This document shows positions 1-9,091 of a stretch of 64,000 nt of DNA, piece by piece. Origin of the DNA: Microbacterium foliorum. Lineage in GTDB: Bacteria; Actinomycetota; Actinomycetes; Actinomycetales; Microbacteriaceae. How positions within the stretch are numbered: position 1 is the first letter of the stretch; each line of letters starts with the position of its first letter. The position numbers and the translations under genes are program-made. The notes under the pieces are model-generated. The model saw only the letters and a list, made by a program, of their open reading frames with translations, made no database searches and had not been told where the DNA came from. The stretch is taken from assembly GCF_006385575.1 (NCBI RefSeq), contig NZ_CP041040.1, forward strand, positions 2,170,001 through 2,234,000, given 5' to 3'.

Positions 1-657
1 TTCGAGAACGACAGCACCGGCGTGGTCACGATCAGCGGATTCCACAGCGTCGGACAGGCGCTGTTCGGGCCACTGATCCGTGAGCTCGACGACTCCGCCG
101 CGCCGCCGACCGTGAAGCTCACCGACGAGGACGTGGCACAGAGCGAGTTCCCCGCCCTGACCTCGAGGTACGACCTCGTTCTCGCGCACCGCATGGAGCA
201 TTCGCCGCCCTGGCCCACGGACGGGGTGCGCAACCTGGCGCTCGTGAGAGAACCACTCGACGTCGCCGTCGCGTCATCCCACCCTCTCGCCTCACGCGGA
301 CAGGTGACATCGTTCGACGTCGTCGACAGTCCCTGGGTCACGAGTCGCATCGGATACTCGCCCGATGACGTGCTGCGCGCCGTCTCGGCCGTGGCCGGAC
401 GCCCTGTCGAGATCCGCCACCGGATCAACGACTACGGCGCGGTCGCAGCCGTCGTCGCGGCGGGCGGTGTCTTGGGGATGCTGCCGCGCTATACGTCCCG
501 CACCGTGGACGACCGCGACATCGTCCGTCTTCCGCTGCGGGGAGTCAGCACCCACCGGATGATCGATGTCCTCGCCAGGCCGGAGAACCTGAGGCGACAG
601 TCCGTGCGCCTCGTCGTCGAGGCCCTGCAGCAGGTCATGGCTAGGCTCAGAGGATGA
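1..657 (+). CDS. LysR-family transcriptional regulator, C-terminal part (cut by window edge)
   Basis: The frame is open from the first base, so the N-terminal helix-turn-helix lies outside the window. What remains (about 218 residues) looks like a LysR substrate-binding domain: an alternating alpha/beta pattern starting with GVVTISGF, then REPLDVAVASSHPLA (the hinge-like segment typical of the fold), AAGGVLGMLP (matching the usual G.G...LP strand) and a C-terminal helix. Its effector cannot be read from the sequence. The stop overlaps the start of the M3 peptidase gene by 4 bases (ATGA), so the two are probably co-translated. The family call is good; the regulated genes are unknown. Confidence 0.75.
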   Translation, partial: FENDSTGVVTISGFHSVGQALFGPLIRELDDSAAPPTVKLTDEDVAQSEFPALTSRYDLVLAHRMEHSPPWPTDGVRNLALVREPLDVAVASSHPLASRGQVTSFDVVDSPWVTSRIGYSPDDVLRAVSAVAGRPVEIRHRINDYGAVAAVVAAGGVLGMLPRYTSRTVDDRDIVRLPLRGVSTHRMIDVLARPENLRRQSVRLVVEALQQVMARLRG

Positions 658-2705
658 CCGACGTCTCGAACCCGCTGCTGCAGCCGTCCACGCTCCCCTA
701 CGGTCTCCCCGACTTCGCGGCGATCAGCCCCGAGCACTATCTGCCCGCGTTCCAGGCCTCGTTCGACGAGCACCTTCAGGAGATCTCGCGAATCACGATG
801 GTGCGCTCCATGCCCACCTTCGAGAACACGGTCGAGGCGCTGGAGCGCTCCGGAGAATTGCTCGACCGCGTCGCGCACACCTTCTACACCGTGACATCGG
901 CCGATGCGACGCCCGAGATCCAGGCGATCGACGAGCAGCTCGCTCCCCTCATGGCGGCGCATCAGGATGCCGTCACTCTCGACGGGGCGCTGTACTGGCG
1001 CGTTCAGCAGGTGCACGCACGTCTCGACGATCTCGAGCTCGACGACGAGCAGCGGTATCTCGTCGAGCGGCATCATCGCGAGATGACCCATGCGGGTGCC
1101 GCCCTCGACGACGACGCGAAGAGCCGACTCACCGCGCTGAACCAGCAGCTGTCGACGCTGAGCAACACCTTCGAGCGCAACCTGCTCAACGACACGAATG
1201 ATCTGGCCGTGGTGTTCGATTCCTCCGATGAACTCGCCGGCCTCAGCAGTGGCGAGCTCTCCGCCGCAGCTCGGGCGGCGGCCGATCGCGGCCTCGACGG
1301 GCGGTTCGTCATCTCTCTCCCGCTGTTCACCGGGCATCCGTATCTCGCTCAACTCCGCGACCGGGAGTCGCGCCGCCGCATCATGGCAGCCTCGCGGTCG
1401 CGGGCGTCCAGGCCCGACGCGAACGACAACCGGCCGGTGCTCGCAGAGATCGTGCGCCTGCGCGCCGAGCGCGCCGCGCTGCTCGGCTACGCCTCGCATG
1501 CCGCGTACGTGACAGCTGATGAGACGGCCGGCACCCCTGCTGCCGTAGAGCGGATGCTGCGCGAGCTCGCCGCCCCGTCTGCGCGCAACGCCCGTGCAGA
1601 GCGCGAAACCCTGCAGGCGATCATCGATGAGACCGAGGCCGCCCCGTTCGCTGTCGAGTCGCACGACTGGGCGTTCTACACCGAGAAGGTGCGCACTGCT
1701 CGCTATGCGATCGACACGAGCGCGCTGCGCCCGTGGTTCGAGGCCGAACGGGTGCTGCAGGACGGCGTGTTCTTCGCTGCCACGCAGCTCTACGGAGTGA
1801 CCTTCGCGGAGCGGCACGATCTCCAGGCCTACCACCCGGGTGCGCGCGTGTTCGAGGTGAGCGATGCCGACGGCAGCGCGGTCGGCCTGTATGTGCTCGA
1901 TCTCTACACCCGCGACTCCAAGCGCGGCGGCGCGTGGATGAATCCCATCGTCAGCCAGTCCCGCCTCCGCGGAACCCTGCCCGTCGTGGTCAACAACCTC
2001 AATGTGCCGCTTCCGGGTGAGGGCGAGCCGACTCTGCTGACGCTCGACGAGGTGACGACGCTGTTCCACGAGTTCGGGCACGCGCTGCACGGACTCTTCG
2101 CGGTCGTCACCTACCCGCATTTCGCCGGCACGAACGTGTTCCGCGACTTCGTGGAGTTCCCGAGCCAGGTCAACGAGATGTGGATCCTCTGGCCCGAGGT
2201 GCTCGACAACTATGCGCGTCACTACGAGACCGGCGAACCGCTCGACCCCGCGATCGTCGAGCGCCTTCGCGCCACCGAGACATTCGATCAGGGCCACGCG
2301 ACGAGCGAGTACCTCGCCGCGGCATGGCTCGATCAGGCATGGCATCGCCTCGACACGAAGACCGCCGTCGACGACGTGGCCGATTTCGAGACTGCCGCCC
2401 TCGCCGATATCGGACTCGACGACCCCGTCGTCCCGACCCGCTACTCGTCGACCTACTTCGCGCACGTCTTCTCGGGCGGATACAGCGCCGGCTACTACTC
2501 CTACATCTGGAGCGAGGTGCTCGACGCCGACACCGTCGACTGGTTCCGCGAGAACGGCGGGCTCACACGTGAGAACGGCGACCGGTTCCGCTCCCGTCTC
2601 CTCGGCGTGGGCGGTTCGAAGGACCCCCTCGACGCCTACCGCGACTTCCGCGGCCGGGATGCGGAGATCGCGCCGCTCCTGAAGCGCCGCGGACTCGAGG
2701 CCTGA
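654..2705 (+). CDS. dcp: M3-family oligopeptidase / peptidyl-dipeptidase (Dcp-like)
   Basis: This 683-residue cytoplasmic zinc peptidase has the family's normal length. The zinc site is HEFGH at residues 472-476, with the expected third ligand Glu501 inside DFVEFPSQ, the M3 signature. There is no signal peptide. M3 enzymes of this group cut short peptides, either dipeptides from the C-terminus (Dcp) or internally (oligopeptidase A); the sequence does not decide between them, though length and motifs favour Dcp. It overlaps the upstream LysR gene by 4 bases and converges on the Nudix gene, with only 25 bases between. Confidence 0.88.
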   Translation: MTDVSNPLLQPSTLPYGLPDFAAISPEHYLPAFQASFDEHLQEISRITMVRSMPTFENTVEALERSGELLDRVAHTFYTVTSADATPEIQAIDEQLAPLMAAHQDAVTLDGALYWRVQQVHARLDDLELDDEQRYLVERHHREMTHAGAALDDDAKSRLTALNQQLSTLSNTFERNLLNDTNDLAVVFDSSDELAGLSSGELSAAARAAADRGLDGRFVISLPLFTGHPYLAQLRDRESRRRIMAASRSRASRPDANDNRPVLAEIVRLRAERAALLGYASHAAYVTADETAGTPAAVERMLRELAAPSARNARAERETLQAIIDETEAAPFAVESHDWAFYTEKVRTARYAIDTSALRPWFEAERVLQDGVFFAATQLYGVTFAERHDLQAYHPGARVFEVSDADGSAVGLYVLDLYTRDSKRGGAWMNPIVSQSRLRGTLPVVVNNLNVPLPGEGEPTLLTLDEVTTLFHEFGHALHGLFAVVTYPHFAGTNVFRDFVEFPSQVNEMWILWPEVLDNYARHYETGEPLDPAIVERLRATETFDQGHATSEYLAAAWLDQAWHRLDTKTAVDDVADFETAALADIGLDDPVVPTRYSSTYFAHVFSGGYSAGYYSYIWSEVLDADTVDWFRENGGLTRENGDRFRSRLLGVGGSKDPLDAYRDFRGRDAEIAPLLKRRGLEA

Positions 2706-2728
2706 TCAGGCCGCGCGCCGCCGCCTGA
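2706..2728. terminator. Possible weak convergent terminator
   Basis: A short inverted repeat, TCAGGC and GCCTGA, flanks a GC-rich loop in the 25 bases between two convergent genes. There is no T-run, so this is tentative. Confidence 0.3.
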
Positions 2729-2730
2729 GG

Positions 2731-3267
2731 TCAGCGGCCGAGGTGCTCCATCGCCTTGTACCACGTGAGCTGGTGGTAGCTCTGCGCGAGATGCTCTCCG
2801 AGACCGTCGAGAGACGTGACCTGCACTGCGATCGCCTCGCTCTCATCGAGGGACTGCTCGGCGACGCGCACGCAGCCGCGGGCGAGGAAGTGATGCACGC
2901 GATTGGTGTGATTGCCGTAGTTCGCCCAGGTGGCCCCGAGGCCGATCAGCTCATCGGCCTCGTATCCGGTCTCCTCGCGCAGCTCTCTGATCGCAGCGGC
3001 TTCCGGTGATTCGCCGGCCTCCACCCCGCCGCCGATCGTGCCGACCGCGACGATCCCGGCTCCGTGTCGATACTCTTCGACGACGATGGCGCTGCCCTCG
3101 CGATCCAGCGCGAGCACCGAGATCCAGTCCCCGTACTCGAGCACGTAATACGGGGCGATGGATCGCTCGTTCGCGTCGCGGCAGTCGTCTGCGCGGACGC
3201 GGATCCATCGATCGGCATGAATCAGCTCACTGTCGACCACTCGCCAGGGCGAGGGAGCAGGACTCAC
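2731..3267 (-). CDS. Nudix hydrolase (ADP-ribose pyrophosphatase-like)
   Basis: A 178-residue Nudix protein. The Nudix box runs from GGVEAGE through REL to REETGYEA, with the metal-binding REEXG core intact. Nudix enzymes cleave nucleoside diphosphates linked to another group; the size and the DxE-type region resemble the ADP-sugar/ADP-ribose pyrophosphatase branch, but the substrate is not certain. The start is GTG at 3267, overlapping the clpX stop by 4 bases (GTGA), so it is likely translated as part of the clpX transcript. Downstream it meets the M3 peptidase gene tail to tail. Confidence 0.85.
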   Translation of the reverse strand: MSPAPSPWRVVDSELIHADRWIRVRADDCRDANERSIAPYYVLEYGDWISVLALDREGSAIVVEEYRHGAGIVAVGTIGGGVEAGESPEAAAIRELREETGYEADELIGLGATWANYGNHTNRVHHFLARGCVRVAEQSLDESEAIAVQVTSLDGLGEHLAQSYHQLTWYKAMEHLGR

Positions 3268-4532
3268 GCGCTCTTGCGCTTGCGCTCCATCACGATCGTC
3301 GGCGGAGCGCCCTCGTCGACGGCCGCCTGAGTGACGATGACCTTCGCGACGTCGTCAGCAGAGGGGATCTCGAACATGATCGGACCGAGCACGTCTTCGA
3401 GGATCGCACGGAGTCCGCGAGCGCCGGTCTTGCGCTCGACGGCGAGGTCGGCGATCGAACGCAGTGCCTCTGCTTCGAACTCCAGCTGAACGCCGTCGAG
3501 TTCGAACATGCGCTGGTACTGCTTCACGAGCGCATTGCGCGGCCCCGTGAGGATGTCGATGAGCGCACTCTGATCGAGCGGTGAGACCGAGGTCACGACA
3601 GGAAGACGACCGATGAACTCGGGGATCAGGCCGAACTTGTGCAGGTCTTCCGGGAGCACCTCGCTGAAGAGGTCGAGATCCCTGCCCTTGTCGTGCAGCG
3701 GGGCGCCGAAGCCGATGCCGTGCTTGCCGACGCGAGCCGACACGATGTCCTCGAGGCCGGCGAACGCGCCGGCGACGATGAACAGCACGTTCGACGTGTC
3801 GATCTGCAGGAACTCCTGGTGGGGGTGCTTGCGCCCGCCCTGAGGAGGCACCGAGGCGACGGTGCCCTCGATGATCTTCAGGAGAGCCTGCTGCACGCCC
3901 TCGCCCGAGACGTCACGCGTGATCGACGGGTTCTCGGCCTTGCGGGCGATCTTGTCGACCTCGTCGATGTAGATGATGCCCTGCTCTGCACGCTTGACGT
4001 CGTAGTCGGCGGCCTGGATGAGCTTGAGCAGGATGTTCTCGACGTCTTCGCCGACATACCCCGCTTCGGTGAGCGCTGTGGCGTCTGCGACGGCGAAGGG
4101 CACGTTCAGTCGCTTCGCGAGCGTCTGCGCCAGATAGGTCTTGCCGCAGCCCGTGGGGCCGATGAGCAGGATGTTGCTCTTCGCGATCTCGACGCTCTCG
4201 GCCTTCTGCTCGGCCGTCTGGAGAGTGCCGTGCGCGCGGATGCGCTTGTAGTGGTTGTACACCGCGACGGCCAGAGCCTTCTTGGCGGGCTCCTGCCCGA
4301 CGACGTACTCCTCGAGGAAGGAGAAGATCTCACGCGGCTTGGGCAGTTCGAAGTCCGCCGTGCCGTCGGCGGAGGACTCCGCCATCCGCTCCTCGATGAT
4401 CTCGTTGCACAGCTCGACGCACTCGTCGCAGATGTACACACCGGGTCCTGCGATGAGCTGCTGCACCTGCTTCTGACTCTTTCCGCAGAATGAGCACTTG
4501 AACAGGTCAGCGCTTTCGCCGATACGGGCCAT
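3264..4532 (-). CDS. clpX: ATP-dependent Clp protease ATP-binding subunit ClpX
   Basis: ClpX is the AAA+ unfoldase that feeds substrates to ClpP. The 422-residue product has the N-terminal zinc-binding domain (Cys13, Cys16, Cys35, Cys38), Walker A GPTGCGKT at 125-132, Walker B ending in IDE at 189-191, the GYVGED pore-1 loop near 158-163, and an IGF tripeptide at 273-275 that docks on ClpP. I chose the ATG at 4532 because an AGGAGGA ribosome site lies just upstream and the zinc domain begins right after. The usual neighbour clpP2 is 4.5 kb away, separated by the deoxyribose operon. The Nudix gene overlaps its end. Confidence 0.97.
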   Translation of the reverse strand: MARIGESADLFKCSFCGKSQKQVQQLIAGPGVYICDECVELCNEIIEERMAESSADGTADFELPKPREIFSFLEEYVVGQEPAKKALAVAVYNHYKRIRAHGTLQTAEQKAESVEIAKSNILLIGPTGCGKTYLAQTLAKRLNVPFAVADATALTEAGYVGEDVENILLKLIQAADYDVKRAEQGIIYIDEVDKIARKAENPSITRDVSGEGVQQALLKIIEGTVASVPPQGGRKHPHQEFLQIDTSNVLFIVAGAFAGLEDIVSARVGKHGIGFGAPLHDKGRDLDLFSEVLPEDLHKFGLIPEFIGRLPVVTSVSPLDQSALIDILTGPRNALVKQYQRMFELDGVQLEFEAEALRSIADLAVERKTGARGLRAILEDVLGPIMFEIPSADDVAKVIVTQAAVDEGAPPTIVMERKRKSA

Positions 4533-4648
4533 GCGCGTCCTCCTAGGGGGGATCCTGAGATCGTCTACTGAGCCTAACCGCTGCATCCGACACCGGGACG
4601 CATTGGCGCGGGGTCGCGCATCACGTGTCCGCATCGCCCTCATGCATC

Positions 4649-4684
4649 GAGGCCCGCCGCCTGCTGTCGCAGATGACGGGCCTC
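4649..4684 (-). terminator. Possible terminator of the deoxyribose operon
   Basis: GAGGCCCG and CGGGCCTC form an 8-base stem around a 20-base loop, just past the end of the aldehyde dehydrogenase-like gene and before clpX. There is no clear T-run. The rest of the 168-base gap holds only the clpX leader. Confidence 0.4.
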
Positions 4685-4700
4685 TTGCTGCCGACGTACG

Positions 4701-5552
4701 TCAGACCATGCTCTTGGTGTGCCACACCGTCTTGATCTCGGTGAAGGCTCCGATGCGCTCGGGCGAGGCGGTGACCGCGCCGGGTGACAGGACTCGCTTG
4801 AGCGTCTCGGCCGCGGCGATCTGCATGTCGATCCACTCGAGGTCGCCGGCACCCGCGAGATCGAGGGCGTTAACGTCCTGGTGCGAGGCGAGCCACGGCG
4901 CCATCTCGGCGGGCGACCCCGTGAGCACGTTGACGACGCCACCCGGCACGTCGCTCGTGGCGAGCACCTCGGCGAGGCTGATCGCAGAGAGCGGGAACCG
5001 CTCGCTCGCGACCACGACGACCGTGTTGCCTGCCACCAATGCGGGAGCGACGACCGATACGAGGCCGAGAAGTGCGGAGTCCTGAGGCGCGACGATCGCG
5101 ACCACACCTGTCGGCTCCGGCACCGAGATGTTGAAGTACGGCCCGGACACGGGGTTGGCGTTGCCCGCGACTTGCGAGTACTTGTCGCACCATCCGGCGT
5201 ACCAGACCCAGAGGTCGATCGCCTCATCGACCTGCGCGGCGGCAGCGGATGACGAGACACCCTCCTGCGCGGCGATCTCGTCGATGAACTGCGCGCGGCG
5301 CCCCTCGAGCACCTCGGCGACGCGGTAGAGCACCTGCCCGCGGTTGTACGCGGTCGCTCCCGACCAGCCCTTCACGGCGGCGCGGGCTGCCACCACGGCA
5401 TCCCGCGCATCCTTGCGAGAGCCCTGGGCGGCATTCGCAAGGAACTCGCCCTTGGCCGAGAGCACCTCGTAGGTGCGGCCCGACTCGCTGCGGGGGAACG
5501 CCCCGCCGATGGCGAGCTTGTAGGTCTTCGGAACGGTCAATCGCTTGCTCAT
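4701..5552 (-). CDS. Aldehyde dehydrogenase-like protein lacking the catalytic domain
   Basis: At 283 residues this is much shorter than a normal aldehyde dehydrogenase (about 480). It keeps the N-terminal part of the NAD-binding fold: PALVAGNTVVVVASE aligns with PALAAGNTVVLKPAE of its neighbour, and VPGGVVNVLTG is also kept. It ends with FTEIKTVW, a typical extreme C-terminus of the family. The segment carrying the general-base LELGG Glu and the nucleophilic Cys is missing, so it is very unlikely to oxidise aldehydes. It overlaps the full-length enzyme by 4 bases (ATGA). It may stabilise or regulate the active subunit; that is inference. Confidence 0.8.
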   Translation of the reverse strand: MSKRLTVPKTYKLAIGGAFPRSESGRTYEVLSAKGEFLANAAQGSRKDARDAVVAARAAVKGWSGATAYNRGQVLYRVAEVLEGRRAQFIDEIAAQEGVSSSAAAAQVDEAIDLWVWYAGWCDKYSQVAGNANPVSGPYFNISVPEPTGVVAIVAPQDSALLGLVSVVAPALVAGNTVVVVASERFPLSAISLAEVLATSDVPGGVVNVLTGSPAEMAPWLASHQDVNALDLAGAGDLEWIDMQIAAAETLKRVLSPGAVTASPERIGAFTEIKTVWHTKSMV

Positions 5553-6991
5553 GCGGATGCCCCCTTCAGGTATGCGGTGAGACCCTGGCGTCCGCCTTCG
5601 CGGCCGTATCCGGACTCCTTGTATCCGCCGAACGGGCTCGACGGGTCGAATCGGTTGAAGGTGTTCGCCCAGATGACGCCCGCCCGAAGGCGGTCGGCCA
5701 CGGCGAGGATGCGGGATCCCTTGTCCGACCAGATACCTGCGGACAGACCGTACGGGGTGTTGTTCGCCTTCGCGATCGCCTCAGCCGGAGTGCGGAACGT
5801 CAGCACCGAGAGAACGGGTCCGAAGACCTCGTCGCGCGCGATCCGGTGCGATGCCTCGACGCCGGTGAAGATCGTCGGAGCGAACCAGAATCCCTTGTCG
5901 GGGATAGCGCAATCGGCGGTCCAGCGCTCCGCGCCCTCGGCCTCGCCGATGTCACTGAGCTCGCGGATGCGGGCGAGCTGCGCCGCGGAGTTGATCGCAC
6001 CGATGTCGGTGTTCTTGTCGAGCGGGTCGCCGAGGCGCAGGGTCGACAGACGGTTCTTCAGTCGGTCGATGACCTCGTCGTGGATCGACTCCTGCACGAG
6101 CAGTCGGCTGCCTGCGCAGCAGACGTGGCCCTGGTTGAAGAAGATGCCGTTGACGATGCCCTCGATGGCCTGATCGATCGGCGCGTCGTCGAACACGATG
6201 TTCGCTGCCTTGCCACCCAGCTCGAGAGTGACCTTCTTGTCGGTTCCTGCGACGGCACGAGCGATGTCGCGACCGACACCGGTCGAACCGGTGAACGCGA
6301 CCTTGTCGACATCGGGGTGGCGCACGAGGGTGGCGCCGGTGGCACCGGCGCCCGTGACGATGTTGACGACACCGGCCGGAAGGTCGGCCTGCTGCAGGAT
6401 CTCCGCGAAAATCAATGCCGTCAGCGGCGTGGTCTCCGCGGGCTTGAGCACGACCGTGTTGCCGGCTGCCAGAGCGGGAGCGAGCTTCCACGCCAGCATC
6501 AGCAGCGGGAAGTTCCACGGGATGATCTGTCCGGCGACGCCGAGCGCACGCGGGTTCGCGCCGAGGCCGGCGTAATCGAGCTTGTCGGCCCACCCCGCGT
6601 AGTAGAAGAACCAGGACGCCACGAGCGGCACGTCGACGTCGCGGCTCTCCTTGATCGGCTTGCCGTTGTCGAGGCTCTCGGCGACGGCGAGCTCCCGGGC
6701 CCGCTCCTGCACGAGGCGCGCGATGCGGAACAGGTACTTGCCCCGATCGCGGCCGCTCATCTTCGACCAGGTCTTCTCGTAGGCACGACGCGCGGCGGCG
6801 ACCGCTCGATCGATGTCCTGATCGTTCGCCGAGGCGATCTCGGCGATGTGGCTCTCGTCCGCCGGCGAGATCGTCGCGAAGCTCGCACCCGAGCCGTCGA
6901 CGAACTCGCCGTCGATGAACAGGCCATAGCTGTCCTTGAGGTTCAGGACCGCCTTCGACTCCGGGGCCGGAGCGTATTCCAGGAATGACAT
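5549..6991 (-). CDS. NAD(P)-dependent aldehyde dehydrogenase, deoxyribose operon
   Basis: A full-length 480-residue aldehyde dehydrogenase. Visible sites: PWNFPL at 159-164, FTGSTGVG at 233-240 (cofactor loop), Glu257 in LELGGK (general base) and Cys291 in NQGHVCCAG (nucleophile). The ATG at 6991 has an AGGAG ribosome site and matches the usual N-terminus; an open frame continues upstream only inside deoC. Because it follows deoC by 11 bases, it probably oxidises the acetaldehyde released by DeoC; whether it makes acetate is inferred from the family. It is cytoplasmic. Confidence 0.9.
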   Translation of the reverse strand: MSFLEYAPAPESKAVLNLKDSYGLFIDGEFVDGSGASFATISPADESHIAEIASANDQDIDRAVAAARRAYEKTWSKMSGRDRGKYLFRIARLVQERARELAVAESLDNGKPIKESRDVDVPLVASWFFYYAGWADKLDYAGLGANPRALGVAGQIIPWNFPLLMLAWKLAPALAAGNTVVLKPAETTPLTALIFAEILQQADLPAGVVNIVTGAGATGATLVRHPDVDKVAFTGSTGVGRDIARAVAGTDKKVTLELGGKAANIVFDDAPIDQAIEGIVNGIFFNQGHVCCAGSRLLVQESIHDEVIDRLKNRLSTLRLGDPLDKNTDIGAINSAAQLARIRELSDIGEAEGAERWTADCAIPDKGFWFAPTIFTGVEASHRIARDEVFGPVLSVLTFRTPAEAIAKANNTPYGLSAGIWSDKGSRILAVADRLRAGVIWANTFNRFDPSSPFGGYKESGYGREGGRQGLTAYLKGASA

Positions 6992-7002
6992 ATGCGGGGC
7001 TC

Positions 7003-8004
7003 CTAGTCGATCGTGACGTAGTCGGGGCCGGAGTAGTGGCCGGTGGTGAGCTTCTGACGCTGCAGAAGCACGTCGTTCAGCAGGCTCGAGGCTCCGAAGC
7101 GGAAGAGGTGCGGCTGGAGCCACTCCTCCCCCACGGTCTCGGCGACCGTGACGAGATACTTCACCGCGTCCTTGGACGCGCGGATGCCGCCTGCGGGCTT
7201 CACGCCGATGCGCTCGCCCGTGCCGCGGTGCCAGTCGCGCACCGTCTCGAGCATGAGCAGAGTGGTCGGCAGCGTGGCCGCCGGCTGCACCTTGCCGGTG
7301 GACGTCTTGATGAAGTCGCCACCTGCGAGGATGCCGAGCCACGACGCGCGCTTGATGTTGTCGTAGGTGTTCAGCTCGCCGGTCTCGAGGATCACCTTGA
7401 GCGAGGCGTACGAGCCGTCCGCCCGACGGCAGGCTTCCTTGACCTGGGCGATCTGGTCGTAGACGAGCCCGTATCGGCCGGAGAGGAACGCTCCTCTGTC
7501 GATCACCATGTCGATCTCGTCGGCGCCTGCCGCGACCGCTTCTGCGGTGTCGGCGAGCTTGATCGCCAGCGACGACCGACCGCTGGGGAAGGCCGTGGCA
7601 ACTGCTGCGACCGAGATCAGTCCGTCATCGGGGTCACCATGCAGCGCACCGAGCGCCTCGACCGCGTCGCCCACCATGTCGCCGTACACGCACACGGCGG
7701 CGACCTTCGGAGTCGACGGATCAGCGGCATCCGGGTTCTTGGCCTTGGCGACGAGCGACCGCACCTTGCCCGGGGTGTCCGAGCCTTCGAGGGTCGTGAG
7801 GTCGATCAGCTTGATGATCGTGTCGAGGGCCCAGGCCTTCGACGTCGTCTTGATCGACCGCGTGCCGAGGCCGGCAGCGCGCTGCTCGAGGCCGACGGCG
7901 TCGACGCCGGGGAGTCCGTGCAGGAAACGGCGGAGTGTGGCGTCATCCGGCTCACCGCCGAGAACGTCCACCGCCGTTCTGCGGCTGAGTTCTTGGGTCG
8001 TCAT
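7003..8004 (-). CDS. deoC: Deoxyribose-phosphate aldolase
   Basis: DeoC splits 2-deoxyribose-5-phosphate into glyceraldehyde-3-phosphate and acetaldehyde. The 333-residue protein is of the long DeoC type. The Schiff-base lysine is Lys233 in DFIKTSTGK, and the second conserved lysine is Lys269 in VKPAGGIR. The region AATAFPSG-like (VATAFPSGRSS) near 135-145 is also typical. The start overlaps the end of the SorC-type regulator gene by 4 bases. The products feed glycolysis (gap, pgk and tpiA lie elsewhere in the window) and the adjacent aldehyde dehydrogenase. Confidence 0.95.
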   Translation of the reverse strand: MTTQELSRRTAVDVLGGEPDDATLRRFLHGLPGVDAVGLEQRAAGLGTRSIKTTSKAWALDTIIKLIDLTTLEGSDTPGKVRSLVAKAKNPDAADPSTPKVAAVCVYGDMVGDAVEALGALHGDPDDGLISVAAVATAFPSGRSSLAIKLADTAEAVAAGADEIDMVIDRGAFLSGRYGLVYDQIAQVKEACRRADGSYASLKVILETGELNTYDNIKRASWLGILAGGDFIKTSTGKVQPAATLPTTLLMLETVRDWHRGTGERIGVKPAGGIRASKDAVKYLVTVAETVGEEWLQPHLFRFGASSLLNDVLLQRQKLTTGHYSGPDYVTID

Positions 8005-8936
8005 CGTTCCTCCAACAATGCTCGTGCTGTGGTCTCATCTGTCACCAGAACGCTGCACAGGCCGCTGGTCACGACCGTGCGCGCGATGTCATGCTTGGCG
8101 TCACCGGCGGTGACGAAGATCGAGCGCTTCGCCGCGCGCAGGCGCCCGAGGTCGACTCCGACCGTCCGGGCATCGAGCTGCGGGTCGACGATGTTGCCGT
8201 CGGCGTCGATGTAGCGCCCCAGGACATCGCCCACGGCGCCTCGGCGTGCGAGCTCCTCGACATCGGATGCCGACAGGTACCCGTTCTCGACGTGCGCGGA
8301 AGTCGCATCGCATGGCCCCGCGGTGAACAGGAACGCCTGAGCTTCGGCTGCTTCGACGAGAACAGCCGCGACGGTGCGGTCTGCTTCGATCGCCTGCTTG
8401 GTCTCGACGCGCTCGAGGATCGCCGGGCTAGGCAGAAGGGATACGTGTCCGGATGCCCGCTGGGCGATGGTGACGGCGAGGCCTGCGGCTCCACCGGAGC
8501 GCCGATTGAGGCTCACTCCCCCGTTGAGCTGCACGACCGTGACGCCGGTCGCCCAGCCGTCCGGCAGCGATTCGGCCACGGCGCGTAGAGTGCGTCCCCA
8601 ACTGACGCCGAGAGTGCGCGGCACCGGCCGCATCGCGGTGAGGTAGTCGGCGGCGGCCTGAGCTACGCGCTCGAGTGTTCCGTCATCGCCGTCCGGAGAG
8701 GGAACGACCACCGCGGCCGTGAGCCCGTGACGTTCCACGAGCTGGCGCTCGAGTCCGAGCCTGCGCGCACGCGGGTGCACGATCTCGATCCGGACGATGC
8801 CACGCTCTCGGGCCTGGGTGAGAAGCCGTCCCACCTTCCAGCGGGAGAGCTTGAGGAGGGCGCCGATCTCGTCCTGTGTCTTGTCCTCGTCGTAATACAG
8901 CTCGGCGACGCGGACCATGATCAGTTCTTCTTCCAT
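8001..8936 (-). CDS. SorC/DeoR-type sugar-binding transcriptional regulator
   Basis: A 311-residue regulator: an N-terminal helix-turn-helix (about residues 8-50, with TQDEIGALLKLSRWKVGRLL) followed by a SorC sugar-binding domain (about 55-311) including LGVSWGRTLRAVA and GPCDATSAH. Bacillus DeoR belongs to this family and responds to deoxyribose-5-phosphate. As the first gene of the deoC operon, it is likely to be its local regulator. A GGAGG ribosome site precedes the ATG at 8936. A perfect palindrome just upstream (8992-9005) is the likely operator. The name deoR is avoided because the ligand is inferred. Confidence 0.88.
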   Translation of the reverse strand: MEEELIMVRVAELYYDEDKTQDEIGALLKLSRWKVGRLLTQARERGIVRIEIVHPRARRLGLERQLVERHGLTAAVVVPSPDGDDGTLERVAQAAADYLTAMRPVPRTLGVSWGRTLRAVAESLPDGWATGVTVVQLNGGVSLNRRSGGAAGLAVTIAQRASGHVSLLPSPAILERVETKQAIEADRTVAAVLVEAAEAQAFLFTAGPCDATSAHVENGYLSASDVEELARRGAVGDVLGRYIDADGNIVDPQLDARTVGVDLGRLRAAKRSIFVTAGDAKHDIARTVVTSGLCSVLVTDETTARALLEER

Positions 8937-8991
8937 GGCATCCTCCTTCCTCGCCTCAGTTTACGTCGGTGTCACCGTTCGCGCATCCATC

Positions 8992-9013
8992 TGCTCATAT
9001 GAGCAATCTGCTC
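8992..9013 (-). promoter_or_regulatory. Candidate SorC-type operator of the deoxyribose operon
   Basis: TGCTCATATGAGCA (8992-9005) is a perfect 14-base palindrome. It overlaps a second inverted repeat, GAGCA-N3-TGCTC (9001-9013), so three half-sites lie in 22 bases. The site sits about 55 bases upstream of the regulator start. A possible -10 (TAAACT on the minus strand, 8958-8963) lies between. Size and symmetry fit known SorC-family operators; binding is inferred. Confidence 0.6.
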
Positions 9014-9043
9014 GCGATCGTCGCACATTCGCCGGAGACGACG

Positions 9044-9077
9044 AAAGGACGCCGACCCCGAGGGGTCGACGTCCTTT
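9044..9077. terminator. Terminator after clpP2
   Basis: A 16-base stem with one mismatch (9044-9059 with 9062-9077) and a two-base loop, ending in CTTT/TTTT on either strand. It lies directly past the clpP2 stop and before the deoxyribose operon promoter, so it separates the two units. Confidence 0.8.
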
Positions 9078-9091
9078 TCGCAGCGAAGTAC

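Noticed and set aside
489..2465. A 658-codon minus-strand frame opposite the M3 peptidase
   Set aside because: The M3 zinc site and full family length are on the plus strand; the minus frame shows no recognisable fold.
4701..5552. Frameshifted or truncated pseudogene
   Set aside because: The frame is intact, has a coupled start, and ends in the family's real C-terminus, so an internal deletion that has been kept is more likely than decay.
4701..8936. Recent horizontal transfer of the deoxyribose operon
   Set aside because: Base composition and codon use look like the neighbours, and no integrase, repeat or tRNA boundary is present at either end.
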